Of a DNA stretch of 64,000 nt, positions 11,469 through 22,040 are shown in pieces. The DNA lies in assembly GCA_944990035.1 (NCBI GenBank), contig CALYLX010000126.1, positions 248,001 through 312,000 on the forward strand, written 5' to 3'. The position numbers and the translations under genes are program-made. The stretch's first letter is position 1. Every line of letters begins with the position of its first letter. Below the pieces are notes generated by a model. It worked only from the letters and a program-made list of their open reading frames with translations, had not been told where the DNA came from and ran no database searches. This DNA comes from Clitopilus passeckerianus. Its lineage: Eukaryota > Basidiomycota > Agaricomycetes > Agaricales > Entolomataceae.

Positions 11469-13073
11469 ATGGCAACGGCAGTTGCGGCCAGGAGTGCTGC
11501 CACAAGTTCTTCGGCAATACCACCCTCTTCACCCTTTTCTTTGCTTCTCCGACGGTCTCGTTTCGCATCCTACGACCCGGCTGTCAAACAAACCTATTCC
11601 TCACCTCCTGCTCATGCCGACCGTGGAGACTGGGGTCTCAAACGTCCTCTTGCTCTAAAGAAGAAGAGAACACATATCACTCTCGAGTCCTATGAGCACC
11701 ATGCTCAGTTCGTGGAATGGAACCCTGCGGACAACCAGGTCAAGCTGGTGAAACGGGTGGAGGAAATGGGAACGAAAGTCAAGACCAGCCCGAGGAATAT
11801 GTGGTGGAAGGGTCTCGGAAAGGCTAAAACACAGTGGCTTATTGACAGCGAGTATGCGCCTGGCGAGGGTACTACCTTTGGCTTCGACTTTTCCACCAGT
11901 GAGGTGACCGAGGCGCCGAAGAGCGAGGAGCCTCAGAGCCCGGATACCGTGAGCCTCGACACCCTAGGCAAGAAGGGTCCGGGAGCATACGGTGCTGGAC
12001 GTCCTTTACCCAGGACCTCCGCGGAAATCCAAGTCATGCCCAATATTCATGCCATGTCCCCTAAGGAATTCAAACGCTACCTCGCAGAGCTGCGTGCGCT
12101 CCGGCCCGAATTCAAGAAGTATCTCTCTGCGCAAACGGAGCCCTTACACCCTAATGTACCTGGCTCTGCACCGGCCGACAAGACACTCCTTGAACTCTCC
12201 CAGGACTCCTACGCCCCTCACCATCGCAATTTCCTCCGTCACCACGCCTCCGAGCTCTCGAAAGAGCATACCTCCCTTAAATTTGAGCCCCAGCCTCATC
12301 CATCTGGTGGTCTGCAATATACCCACCCCACTCCCCTTTCCGTCGAACTCCACGAGAACTTCTTCTCATACCCGCAGCGTGGCATGGTTCTCCACCCATG
12401 GGAGGACGTCAAACTTCCTGGGTCGCAGAAGGAGAAGACATTTGCAGCTAGCTTCGGTGGTATCGTTGGCGAGCTCAAGGTGAAAACAGGGGATACACAG
12501 CCCTTCCTTTTCGACGTCAACACCGAAGAGGGTTGCAGTATGAACAAGGCCCCCGAGTGGTACGACCAGGCTATGCCATACATGAAGGTCGCCAACCCGC
12601 CTTCCAAATTCCGATCCACCAACCCTGCAGCAAGCGCATTGGATGCGGTCAGTAGTCACGAGAGGGGACTAGTTCTCCACGTACCCCCTACCGTGGTTGG
12701 AAGACGCGCTCAGAACAACGTCGAGAACATCCAAATACAGGCTGATCTTGTCATCGTTCGCGAGGAAGGTGGCATGGAGGCTTTCAACCAGGATAATCCA
12801 TGGGAACCCGGCTCGAAAGAATACATCGTGGAGGAGCCCCGTGCATCTGTTGCCCAGAGGCAGTCCACGGCTTCAAACGCACATTCTCTCCGCGGTTATA
12901 CTGCCGGCGCCATGACTGGTGTTGGCCTCAAGCCGAAGGCTCCTGGTAGGGGGACAAAGGTGACTTATCAGGGGAAGAGGTCCCGGGAATTTGTGGGGCG
13001 CGAGAACGTAATGGGCGCGTTGAAAGGTATCCTCCACCAAAACAGTCCGGCTGGAAAGGAAGAGGACTTCTAG
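11469..13073 (+). CDS. MRP51: Mitochondrial small-subunit ribosomal protein MRP51 (bS1m)
   Basis: Single-exon frame of 534 residues. The N-terminus is rich in Ala, Ser and Arg without acidic residues, as expected for a mitochondrial targeting sequence. The family hallmark follows: SRFASYDPAVKQTYSSPPAH, then RGDWGLKRPLALKKKRTHIT and FVEWNPADNQVKLVKR. MRP51 is a fungal protein of the mitoribosome small subunit linked in yeast to translation of mitochondrial mRNAs through their 5' leaders. The protein is longer than yeast Mrp51, as is usual in basidiomycetes. The start at 11469 is the first ATG and directly precedes the presequence. Lack of introns is unusual beside its intron-rich neighbours. 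Confidence 0.9.
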   Translation: MATAVAARSAATSSSAIPPSSPFSLLLRRSRFASYDPAVKQTYSSPPAHADRGDWGLKRPLALKKKRTHITLESYEHHAQFVEWNPADNQVKLVKRVEEMGTKVKTSPRNMWWKGLGKAKTQWLIDSEYAPGEGTTFGFDFSTSEVTEAPKSEEPQSPDTVSLDTLGKKGPGAYGAGRPLPRTSAEIQVMPNIHAMSPKEFKRYLAELRALRPEFKKYLSAQTEPLHPNVPGSAPADKTLLELSQDSYAPHHRNFLRHHASELSKEHTSLKFEPQPHPSGGLQYTHPTPLSVELHENFFSYPQRGMVLHPWEDVKLPGSQKEKTFAASFGGIVGELKVKTGDTQPFLFDVNTEEGCSMNKAPEWYDQAMPYMKVANPPSKFRSTNPAASALDAVSSHERGLVLHVPPTVVGRRAQNNVENIQIQADLVIVREEGGMEAFNQDNPWEPGSKEYIVEEPRASVAQRQSTASNAHSLRGYTAGAMTGVGLKPKAPGRGTKVTYQGKRSREFVGRENVMGALKGILHQNSPAGKEEDF

Positions 13074-13448
13074 AGTTGCATCGGTACTAATCTGTATAAT
13101 TGCTCATAATATACTCTTCAAACTTTCATTTAATTTTGCTTGACAAGTAAATGATGTACCAGTCAATTGCTTCCACTCAGAACTCGCGTGATTTCGTTCA
13201 GAAGAATACCATGACTTTGTGCAAAGAAGTGCACAAGATTTGTGAACGTTACACAGGGACTTTGCGTCTTGTAACCCATAGAACCCTGGGCAGACGGTCC
13301 ACATGCGCTCGATTGGCAATGCAACCCAAACTAGTTCGTTTCGTTTTTGAGCTGGCAAGGCTTCCTTCACATTCTTGATCGCGGGCAAGAAAAGCATAAT
13401 TGGATTGGCGAATTACATACAGAAGTTATAACATCTTTGTCCTGTCAG
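13074..13448. other. Spacer between MRP51 and F-box copy 3
   Basis: Holds the MRP51 3' end, with an AT-rich stretch that could serve for polyadenylation. The minus-strand frame 13104-13397 shows no known domain. Confidence 0.5.
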
Positions 13449-15132
13449 TTACTCCTTCATATTCTCCAAAACTCCCATGGAATCTTTGCATTGCAAGATC
13501 TCCAACCGATCGATTCCTAGCCCGCTCTGCCTGCGAAGCTCTAGAGCCTGTAGCAAAGTGCTAGAATAACAGCATGAACGGTCGTGTGGTGATGTGGGAG
13601 CGCCCGGAACAAAGTGCCAACTGTCCAGACGCAAATGCTGGAGGGTAGGGAAGTATTGGCATGGCCCGATATTCGGCTCCGGCTTCTCCATCAGTGCGGG
13701 CTACGTATGCCTGACTTAAAGAGACCTCAGCTTTGGTAAGCTGCCTACATCCTTCCAAAGGCCTTTTGGCACGAGAGACGGATAGCAGTTGAACTCGAGC
13801 TGATCTAACTCATCCAAGGAGAGGGTGGTGAATATGCCTTGAATTACGTGTTCGCCGGAATTTGTCGATGGTAGGGAAATGGTGACGAGGGACTTAGATT
13901 CTGTATGTTCTTGGTTGCTTTGCTCCCCGTCTGGCACAGCTCGAAAGGATATAGAAGCTTCGCTGCCGCCCCGGTCGCGGCTCTGAGCACATATTCTGAG
14001 GAAACGCGCCGAACTCAGTCGTTGAAAACTGGCATTGATAACCGCCTCGATATCTTGACTACGCCCTAACCGGAGGTCGTTCTTTCTGATGTCCAAGTTC
14101 AGAACTCCCGTCGGTGAACGGATGATTTGGCTGAGGAAGGTGGCGCAGTTTGCTGGATAATCTGCCAGCGACAGCAACCGAAGGGAACGGAGATCAGCTA
14201 TAGATTTGTCGTCCTCTTCGTTTGGAAGCACATGTTAGGAGCCACAAAAGGCGTGAGTTAAATGTAGTTCCTCGAGCTTGGGGAGTAGACGTAAGCTTTT
14301 GATCACTTGTGCTGGGGACGCATATTGGGCGTTGTCTCCTCCACCGGAGGTCGGTGGCAACAGGACAATTTTCAGGCTTGTGATAGAAGAAAGAGTGGGG
14401 AGGAGTGAAGCTGCGTCGGCAACAAATAGGCTCTTGTGCACGAGGTGTATGAATGTCAGATCCCGGTTGCGTGACCCTATGAGTTCCTGAAGAAAAGAAA
14501 TTGCACAGCTTAACTCTCCCACAAAGCATCTTTGCAAACCGATCGTGAGGGCTTGGAGAAACGGTGTTGCTGGGAAAGGGCAATGGTGGCTGAGGATTTG
14601 ACTGTGATCAGCACCTTTGATGACCAGAGTTTGAGGAGCTGGAATGTTTTGGAGAACAAGCTGATTAGTCGCCTCGAAATTCATATATGCTTGATCCATT
14701 GCGTCGTCGTCGCCATCGGAATCGTAATAAGGGATCAAATCCCATTCAATGTCCAGCAGTTGGGATTTTGCTCTTGTTAACATGGTTTCAGCACACGTGA
14801 GATTCTTGAACGCTGGCCCGGTCCATAGCCTGGGGCAGTTCAGAGCAAGTTGACGCCACCCTGAACAGACGTGTGTAACCCTTATCCAGGCGGTTTGAGA
14901 CACCCAAGCTGTATGTTGCCGCAATGTTGTGGGTGAACCGTGAGCAAGATACATGAAGACCTCTGCGAGGATTTCGTCCGGAAGCCTTGCGGGCAAAGCC
15001 AGTTTGTTCTGTTCCCCCTTCAGACGAAGTATCTCTTCCTGGCTTCGGCGTATGAGATCCTCCAAAGATTTTATACTCCTTTGAAGGGTTGCAAAGGCTG
15101 CATTCCTGGCCTCTGAGGGGTCAACGGGAGAA
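13449..15132 (-). pseudogene. F-box/LRR array copy 3, three in-frame stops
   Basis: The reading frame keeps the same phase from about 15130 to 13449, but is interrupted by three stop codons: TAA at 14235-14237 (after LHLTHAFCGS), TAA right after LPKLRSL near 13713, and TAG a few codons later near 13698. Between and after them the family sequence continues in the same frame, for example LRSLRLLSLADYPANCATFL and YFPTLQHLRLDSWHF. The F-box itself (ARLPDEILAEVFMYLAHG) and TLQ-type coiled coil are intact. The 5' end stops at the boundary of a mobile element: codons for SPVDPSEARNAAFATLQ abut the element's terminal repeat at 15133, so the original start is missing. A truncated protein with F-box plus the first LRRs (about 290 residues) could still be made if a start is used. 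Confidence 0.8.
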
Positions 15133-17242
15133 TGAAAGTCCGGTTAAGTCCGGTTATTGAAGAGAAAATTCCATAACCGTGACTGTAACCAGTCAAGGAA
15201 ATGTCGAAAGTCGGCCGTAACCTAACTGGACCATCATAAACCAGTTACGGTCGGTTCGGTCAAAGACTTGTGACCGGTTAAGACTAGTTATAACCGTTTT
15301 GGCTGTATATCAGTTATGACCGGTTTGGACCCCCTCTTAACTTTGTGTAACTGCTGTAGAGGTTCTCATATCACGCCGTTTTCAAGGAACACATATAGAG
15401 TCAACTATTCGATCATTTATTAGAACTCCTCCGAGTGAGGAAAGTATCATCCATGACGATATCAATGAATAAAGACAACATAAATTTTCTCCCTTTCTGG
15501 ATCCGAATTTAGAACAGCAAGATCATCTAGTTTACCCCGCCAAGCGAATGTCAGGATCTGTAAAATGTTGTGTTTCCACCCAATTGAGCTTGCCAATTCC
15601 CAGCAGCCTGCTTGCGAGCTACAAATAGGCCTTCACACAACGCCGAGGAGAAGGTCGGTTAAGACTGGTCATAACTGGTTAACCACCAGTCAAAGTGTAT
15701 CCCAGCCCGACGCCATGACCGTAACCGATTCTCTATTAACTGATCGTGACCGGGCTACATACTTTTTACGTTCCCGCTGGAACGTGTGCGTTCCCATACG
15801 TTCCCATACGTTACCGTTCCAGTGGAACGTATGCGTTACATGCGTTACCTATGAAGGCTAAAATTGGCATCTGGCAGCGTTAAATATCATATATATGTGT
15901 TATAAACTACCTTCTCCCGACCTATACGTGCTTTGGTTCGTTCTAGAAGTGGTTTTGGACGTGAACGACGCCAACCTCGGTCAAGCTTATCCTTGAGATT
16001 TGGTCGGAGTTCGAACTAGATTGATGGCGATACTAAGGCTCTGAACACTGAGGAATTGGCGTGTGGAGGCCAGTGCGTCTGTCATTAAGCCTTTAAACTA
16101 ATTCTGTATATACCAGAGAGAATATATGGCGATAATATTGTAAAATTGGAACCGTATATACTTTTATGTTGTTGCAAACGTCAGTGCAGTTCATCTGACA
16201 GTCAAAGGTGTCAGCACCAGAGTATCATGCCTGGTAAGAATTATTTTGAGAGGTATAAGCCTTGTAATAAAGTCTAAGCTGTACTAAGAGGTCAATTATA
16301 CTATGAATAGTATATAGTAAAACAAATGAAGTCAATACACGCTTGACTATCGAGCCTCAGAAATCCGACGCTAAGTCATTTGAAGCTCCGATTGATGAAG
16401 AATCCCACGACTGGAACGTGTACGGAATGTAAGGAACGCAAGGCCGGAACGCATACGTTCCACTCTGGAACGTATGGAACGTGAGTGTAAAAATTGGAAC
16501 GTACGTGGAACGCAAGGCGTAACGTGAGTGATAAATGGAACGTAAGTGGAACGCAAGCTGGTAACGCAACCATTCCCAACAAGGTTCCCAATCAAAATCC
16601 AAAGCCCGCAACCTGTTAAGGCTTCTTACGCAAAAGTGATCGAGAATTTCGATCGCCATGAAAATATTACTATAAGCCCACTTGTATAATTTTTACCTTT
16701 TCTCCCATCTCAAAACTCCCCAAGGCCCACATTCTGGTCATTATCTTGCCATGTCAATGCTAAAAGTAATTTCGACTCATTTGAAACCTCAATGAGAGCT
16801 ATGTGTACATTCTGTGCTTAACTGTGTATCCTAGGGGGCTTTGCAACGCGTCTACCACGTATTTATCAGGGACCCGGCCCCCGGACGTTCTATGTGGAGT
16901 TGCCGATCAAGGAGGTGACCTCAAGCGTCAAAAATAAGCCAAAGGCTCGCCGGGTTCGAAAACGGAAGCAAAAGGCTAGAATTACTGGCGATCTGTACAT
17001 AGTCTCCACTAATTGGCATTCAAATACAGCAGAAATACGTCTACAATCAAGTGTTTGGAACGCACGTGGAACGTACTTCGGGAACGTATCAATGGAACGG
17101 GAACGTAGATCCGGAACGTGTAACGTGAGCCGGAACGTAAAAAGCTGGATCCCCATCGTGACCAGTCATAATTTGTTCGGTTACAAGCGGTTCAGTTCGG
17201 TCAAGAGATCGGTTATTTTCGGTTACCGTAACTGAACTTTCA
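15133..17242. mobile_element. Outer non-autonomous DNA element with CGGTTA subterminal repeats
   Basis: Terminal inverted repeats of 14 bases (TGAAAGTCCGGTTA at 15133-15146; its complement, with two mismatches, at 17229-17242). Both ends are packed with short CGGTTA/TAACCG motifs in both orientations: about 15133-15330 and 15650-15760 on the left, 17155-17240 on the right. Such subterminal repeats are typical of hAT-like and other cut-and-paste elements. No transposase frame is present. I could not find a clear target-site duplication, so the superfamily is not assigned. The right and left motif blocks are separated by the inner element. Without it the outer element would be about 730 bases. 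Confidence 0.6.
15762..17144. mobile_element. Inner non-autonomous element with GGAACG subterminal repeats
   Basis: Ends in 17-base inverted repeats, CTTTTTACGTTCCCGCT at 15762-15778 and its complement at 17128-17144 with one mismatch. Next to both ends lie dense GGAACG/CGTTCC motifs (15768-15850 and 17050-17144), and a third cluster sits inside at 16401-16570. There is no transposase; the frames seen inside (for example 16357-16659 minus) are translations of the repeats. It lies within the CGGTTA blocks of the outer element, which suggests a nested insertion. Flanking bases do not show a clear duplication. The internal third cluster hints at an older, shorter element or an internal duplication. 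Confidence 0.6.
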
Positions 17243-17930
17243 AACACTAGAAACAGACGCCGGGTTAAGGATTAGATCTAGAAATGCCGTTTTGAGAACA
17301 GTAAGGCAAGCTGAAGTGGTCATTGAAGGCGTTGTATTCGTACCAGTCGTCAGATTTGCTAAGCCGGCCATTGAGGCAAAAAGTGAGGCGCTTGACAAAA
17401 TAGAGTAAGCCAGAGGGTGCTCAGTTTATGAATCAGAGCAAAAAGTGCGTTCTGTGCTCTAAATAAGCTGGCGAGAGGGCTTGGTCGGGAGCGTAGTGAG
17501 GTGGTGGTTCATAAATGAGGCTGGGATTTCCACTTCAGGACCGATTCCAAACCAGTTCGCCGTCATCCTCAGAAGGTTCATCTGATTATTCGTCCATTCC
17601 TTCAAATACAAAAGGAACTATGTACCTACAACTATCTAATGCCCTTGAATGGAAGCCTGCCCGACCCTCTAGTTCCGAGTCACTTGAGGCAACAAAACTC
17701 GAAGTTTGTTTCGTTTACCCGCCTAGGAGCCAAGCAAAAACCGACTGAACAAGCACGAAGAACATACAACTCATGGCGAATACCGCTAGATTCAGCGTAA
17801 TTATATTGTACAAGATTTGAGCCCTAGAACTCTTCGCCCAGTCAACCCATATCCAACGCTTCATCCCGCGAAAGCGGCCTACAAATCTCCTCTGGATCTA
17901 CTTTGTCAACCTTGCCCACTCCCTGCCTGT
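17243..17930. other. Spacer
   Basis: Between the element end and F-box copy 4. A serine-rich plus-strand frame of 77 codons (17515-17748) has no known domain. Nothing else supported. Confidence 0.5.
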
Positions 17931-19700
17931 CTATGCTTCATCCCATGAAACCTTGCAAATTCCCTCCAATGCCTCTTTTGCGTCTTCGCTGAAACCTTTG
18001 CACTTTATAACTTCCACGTGCTTGATTCCAAACCCCTTTTCTTTGCGAAGCTCTAGAGCCTGCAACAAAGTGAGGATAACACTTTGGCCAGTTTGAGCAG
18101 TCGGTTTGGTTTTGCTGAAGCCAAACAAATCCCACTCGCTCAAAGATATGTTCTCTAAGGCAGGAAAGTATGTAGGTAAACCAATATGTTGTGCCGGTTT
18201 CGCTTGCAGGGTCTCCAGGAGTGTTGGGTGCGAGTATTTGACTCGAAGTGCCTTCAATTTTGGTAAGGTCCCAATTGATGGCCAGAACTCATCAGCTTTG
18301 TCGAGTGGGCCGTGTCCATAGTCCAACTGGTCTAGCTCGTCAAGAGGGAGTGTAGCAATAATAGCCTGGACTATGGAATGCCCCAACCACATACGGGGCA
18401 AGAAAATAGTGATCAAGGGCCCGGAAAGTTGGTTATAGGTTTGCTCCGAAGGGATAGCTTGTATCGATATTGAACGCTCCCAAAGGGAATAAGAAGGCGG
18501 CTCACGCAAGCCAATTGTGAGAGAGCGTACGATGCTCCCTTTCTGAAGGTGCGCGTTGACAGCAGTGAGAACACTGAGGAGGTCGCAGGGCGTCTCTTTG
18601 GATGACGTGTCTGCCATCGGGCGAAGGGTGAGGACTGTGGTCGGCGGAAACATGAGTTTTCTGAGCAAGGCCGTTGTATTTTCTACGTAATCATCTAGGT
18701 GTAATGATTGAAGTCCTGGAAGATCGGCCGTAAGTACGTTGTCTCCGTCGTTTAGGCGTTGGTGATTAGGGTACAAAAAGGCGTGAATTAAACGTAACTC
18801 TTTCAGGCAGGGGAGCTGTTGCAAGTACTTGATCGCCTGGGCCGGTGTTGTATACGGACTGTGAAATCCTGGCCGTAGGTTCGCGTTTGATGATTGGTGG
18901 AGCTCAATGGTTAAGTTGGTAATGGACGAAAGAAGGGCGACGAATGGCATTGCTTCAAAAACGAACAAGCTCAGGCTGTTGCTTTTGAAGCAGACACTCC
19001 TCAGGTTTCGATTTCGGGGGCCGACGAGTTCCTCGAGAAAGTGAAAGGTGGGTCGTGGATCCTTGGGTGGCCCACTCAGGGAACACATAGTCAGAGCCTG
19101 GAGAGAAGCTGCTTCCGGGTACTCGTCAAAAGCGCCGAGATACCCATCCATAGAGCCTTCTGTAATAACCAGAGTTCGAGCATCCGGGATGGTCTGTAAG
19201 ATGAGCTCATTCCGCTCATCGAAGGCTTCCAACCCAGCTTCTTCGTCTTCATCTCCGTCGGAATCGTAGATGGTTCGAGGGTTAAGGTCCCATTCAATGT
19301 CAAGTAGTTGTGACTTCGCTTGTTTGAGCATGGCTCGCGCACATTCGAGGTTGTCAGAATTGGGCCTAGTCCATAACCTTGGGCAGCTCAGGGCAATCTG
19401 GCGCCATCTCGAGCAGACGTGCGTGGCTTGGATCAATGCGATGTGAGGGGGCACCATCCGCCATCCTGACTTCCCTGGTGGGCCGTGTGCGAGATACATG
19501 AAGACCTCCGCAAGAATTTCGTCGGGCTGCCTGTTTGGCAAAGCCAAGTTATTTTGTTCGCTTTTCAAGCGAAGTACTTCTTCCCGACTGCGGCATATGG
19601 AATCCTCGATAGAATCTATCCTTTTTTGAAGCATGGCAAAGGGGGTATCGCTTGCTGCTTGGTTGCCATCTTTGAGATGAGAAGCAGAATCCAAGACCAT
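17931..19700 (-). CDS. F-box/LRR protein, array copy 4 (intact)
   Basis: One open frame of 589 codons from the ATG at 19698-19700. I chose this start because the frame upstream has only a GTG and the other copies begin at a similar distance. Parts: short leader, coiled-coil pattern LQKRIDSIEDSICRSREEV with RLKSEQNNLALP, F-box core PDEILAEVFMYLAHG, then THVCSRWRQIALSCPRLW and an LRR region with repeats such as LPGLQSLHLDDY and YFPALENISLSEWDLF. It ends CKVSWDEA. This copy is the best reference for reading broken copies 3, 5 and 6, to which it is clearly closer than to copies 1 and 2. Expected function: SCF ligase adaptor; target unknown. Confidence 0.85.
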   Translation of the reverse strand: MVLDSASHLKDGNQAASDTPFAMLQKRIDSIEDSICRSREEVLRLKSEQNNLALPNRQPDEILAEVFMYLAHGPPGKSGWRMVPPHIALIQATHVCSRWRQIALSCPRLWTRPNSDNLECARAMLKQAKSQLLDIEWDLNPRTIYDSDGDEDEEAGLEAFDERNELILQTIPDARTLVITEGSMDGYLGAFDEYPEAASLQALTMCSLSGPPKDPRPTFHFLEELVGPRNRNLRSVCFKSNSLSLFVFEAMPFVALLSSITNLTIELHQSSNANLRPGFHSPYTTPAQAIKYLQQLPCLKELRLIHAFLYPNHQRLNDGDNVLTADLPGLQSLHLDDYVENTTALLRKLMFPPTTVLTLRPMADTSSKETPCDLLSVLTAVNAHLQKGSIVRSLTIGLREPPSYSLWERSISIQAIPSEQTYNQLSGPLITIFLPRMWLGHSIVQAIIATLPLDELDQLDYGHGPLDKADEFWPSIGTLPKLKALRVKYSHPTLLETLQAKPAQHIGLPTYFPALENISLSEWDLFGFSKTKPTAQTGQSVILTLLQALELRKEKGFGIKHVEVIKCKGFSEDAKEALEGICKVSWDEA

Positions 19701-19938
19701 TGCTGGGAGTAAACCACGTAGCTGCAAGTTGTTGACCCTAATCACTGTCGATGTCGTGATTCAATCATCCGGCTCTTGGTCACCAGGAGTGTGTACAAAA
19801 CCGCTTAGTCACGTCAAGAGTCGAAGCTCCAGTACTCAGTTCTCATATTGTTTCCAGATTAAACATACAATTCAAACAGAGTGTGATTAGCAACTGCTGT
19901 ATCTAGTCTGATTGTATTGGCGAGCTTGGGTCGAAGAA

Positions 19939-21590
19939 CTACGATTCGTACCATGAAACCCTACACATACCCTCCAGAATTCCTTTGGCGCTTTTACTAA
20001 AGCCTTTACACTTTGTGACCTCCAGGTGCTCGATCCCTACCCCGTTTTCTCTGCGAAGTTCTAGAGCCTGCAACAAATCACTGATGTCACTGCGAGTTTC
20101 TTGAGTTCGAGCGCTGGTGGTTGGGTCGGCGCTGCTGGAGTCATAGAAACTCCACTTACTCAAACAGATATGCTGGAGGGCATAAAAATATGCCTGCGAC
20201 TTCGTTCCTTCTGATTTAGTCTTCAGGATCTCCAAAAGTGCAGGATGTGATTTTCCAACTCGAAGTGTCTTCAACTTTGGTAAGCTCCCAATCCCCTTCC
20301 AGAAGTCCTCAGACTCCCCATATAGGTCGTTTTCGTACTCCAGGTGATCTATCTCGTCGCAAGAGAGAGTAGCGAATAAGGGCTGAACTACCGATGATCC
20401 AATCCAATGCCTTGGCAGGATGATGGTAACGAGTGGCTTCGACATTTGGCGGCAGCTTTCCTCGACAGGGGCAACTTGAAGCCGTATTGAAGTCTCCCTT
20501 AGACTGGTGACTGCGACAGAGCGTAGAGAGGCCCCTTTTTGAGTGTGCGCTCCGACAACAGTGAGCAGGTCGCGATATGTCTTTTGAGAGGACAGTTCTC
20601 TTCTGTCGCAAAGCGTGAGAGCTGTCGTCGAAGGATATATTAGGTTTCTAAGGAAGTGAATTATATTTTCCGGATGATCCTCCAGTCTCATTAGTTGAAG
20701 ATTTGGAAGATTTGCCTTGAGGGTACCAGCTCCATCCCTTTCGTCTTGACCCCCCGGGTGGGAGAAAGCGTGGGTCAGATATAATTCCGTGAGATTGGGG
20801 AATTGACACAGACGTTGGATAACCTGGGCTGGAGTCGTATGTTGATCGTCCTCGTCCTCCATAGGGTTCATGGGATCGAGAAGAATAGACAGACTGGTGA
20901 TGGAAGAAAGAGTGGCGGCGAATGGTGCTGCTTCGATTATAAAGAGGTTCCTGTATACGAGGTCGATGCACTTCCAGTTCCGGTTGGAAGGCCCAACGAT
21001 TTTTGAAGGACTGAAAAGGCGAGACTTGGATCCTCCGAGACATCGCAGGGGGAAATGATAGTGAGTGCCTGAAGAAAGGGTGCTTCTGGACACTGCTCGA
21101 AACAGTAGAGTGATGAATCGTCATGGCCTTCATTAATCACCAGGGTTCGAGCATCTGAGATGTTCTGAGGATGAGTTGACTCCTTTCTTCAATGGCTTCC
21201 AACACAGCGTCGACGTCTTTATCCTCGTTGTTGTAAGCTTCTGGAAGGTATAAGTTCCATTCGATGTCGAGTAGTTGTGGCTTTGCTCTTTCCAGCATTG
21301 CACTCGCACACTCGAGGTTGTCAAAATTGGGCCTGGTCCATAACCTTGGGGAGTTCAGAGCAATTTGGCGCCATCTCGAGTAAATGTGCGTGACTCTGAT
21401 CAATGCGATGTGAGGAGGTACTGGCCTCATTCAGCTTGTTCGGTAAAGCCAAGCTATTTTGTTTGCTTTTCAGGCGTAGTACTTCTTGGCGACTTCGGTG
21501 TATCAAATCCTCGATAGAGTCTATCTACTACTGAAGGCTTGTAAATGGGGCTGTTCGAGAACCCGAAGCAGGAATTAATGCCGAAGTCAT
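19939..21590 (-). pseudogene. F-box/LRR array copy 5, F-box core deleted
   Basis: Aligned to copy 4, the gene starts at an ATG at 21588-21590 and is then damaged four times. First, two adjacent TAG codons (21525-21530) replace the Lys-Arg before IDSIEDLIHRSRQEV. Second, the reading jumps from ALPNKL straight to PVPPHIALIRVTHIYSRWRQ near 21430, with loss of the F-box core and a change of frame. Third, one base is missing near 21157 (continuation NISDARTLVINEGHDD). Fourth, one base is missing near 21005 (continuation IVGPSNRNWKCIDL). After that the LRR half runs open for more than 350 codons to CRVSWYES at 19939, almost undamaged. A full adaptor cannot be made; an LRR-only protein from an internal start is conceivable. 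Confidence 0.8.
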
Positions 21591-22040
21591 TGAGAGGTGT
21601 GCTGTAAACACGATACAGGATTTAAATTAGATAGGTTGGTGGTGTAATCGAGACTCTGAGACCTGCCACTATGGGTATGAGCCAAGGCTCTGTAGATCGA
21701 GAGAAAGGTCCTGGGAACATTCAAAGTGCAAGATCATCGATCATCCACGTCATTTTCACGCTGGCTCCATGTCGATTGGCAGCTTCGTATGTAGCTCATG
21801 CACTCCCAAGCTGATTTCTTGAAAGATCTAGAATTGTTTGGACAAAAGATTAGAAGAACCTGACATTAGCAAAATGGGAGTAGAATATCACAAAGAAATG
21901 ACTTGGAAGGCAGAATATGAGGAGGGTCTGCTGAAGGCGCTTCCACTCAAAATCTGCAAGTAATTTGACTAATGCACCGACTCTATTGTGTTCGGACCGG
22001 TAAAGTATCTACCCAAGTCTATCACGGAGCACTTCTTCCT
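21591..22040. other. Spacer between F-box copies 5 and 6
   Basis: No frame of note and no repeat recognised. It must contain the former promoter of copy 5 and the 3' end of copy 6. Confidence 0.5.

Noticed and set aside
13690..13720. A 25-base GT...AG stretch (GTCTCTTTAAG to ACGTAG) covering two of the stops in F-box copy 3 as an intron
   Set aside because: Far shorter than any intron in the window, not a multiple of three, and no such intron in the intact copies.
16357..16659. Overlapping minus-strand frames of 71-100 codons inside the inner element
   Set aside because: They are translations of the GGAACG repeat cluster in several frames, with repeated Thr-Phe-His-Val-Pro words; not genes.
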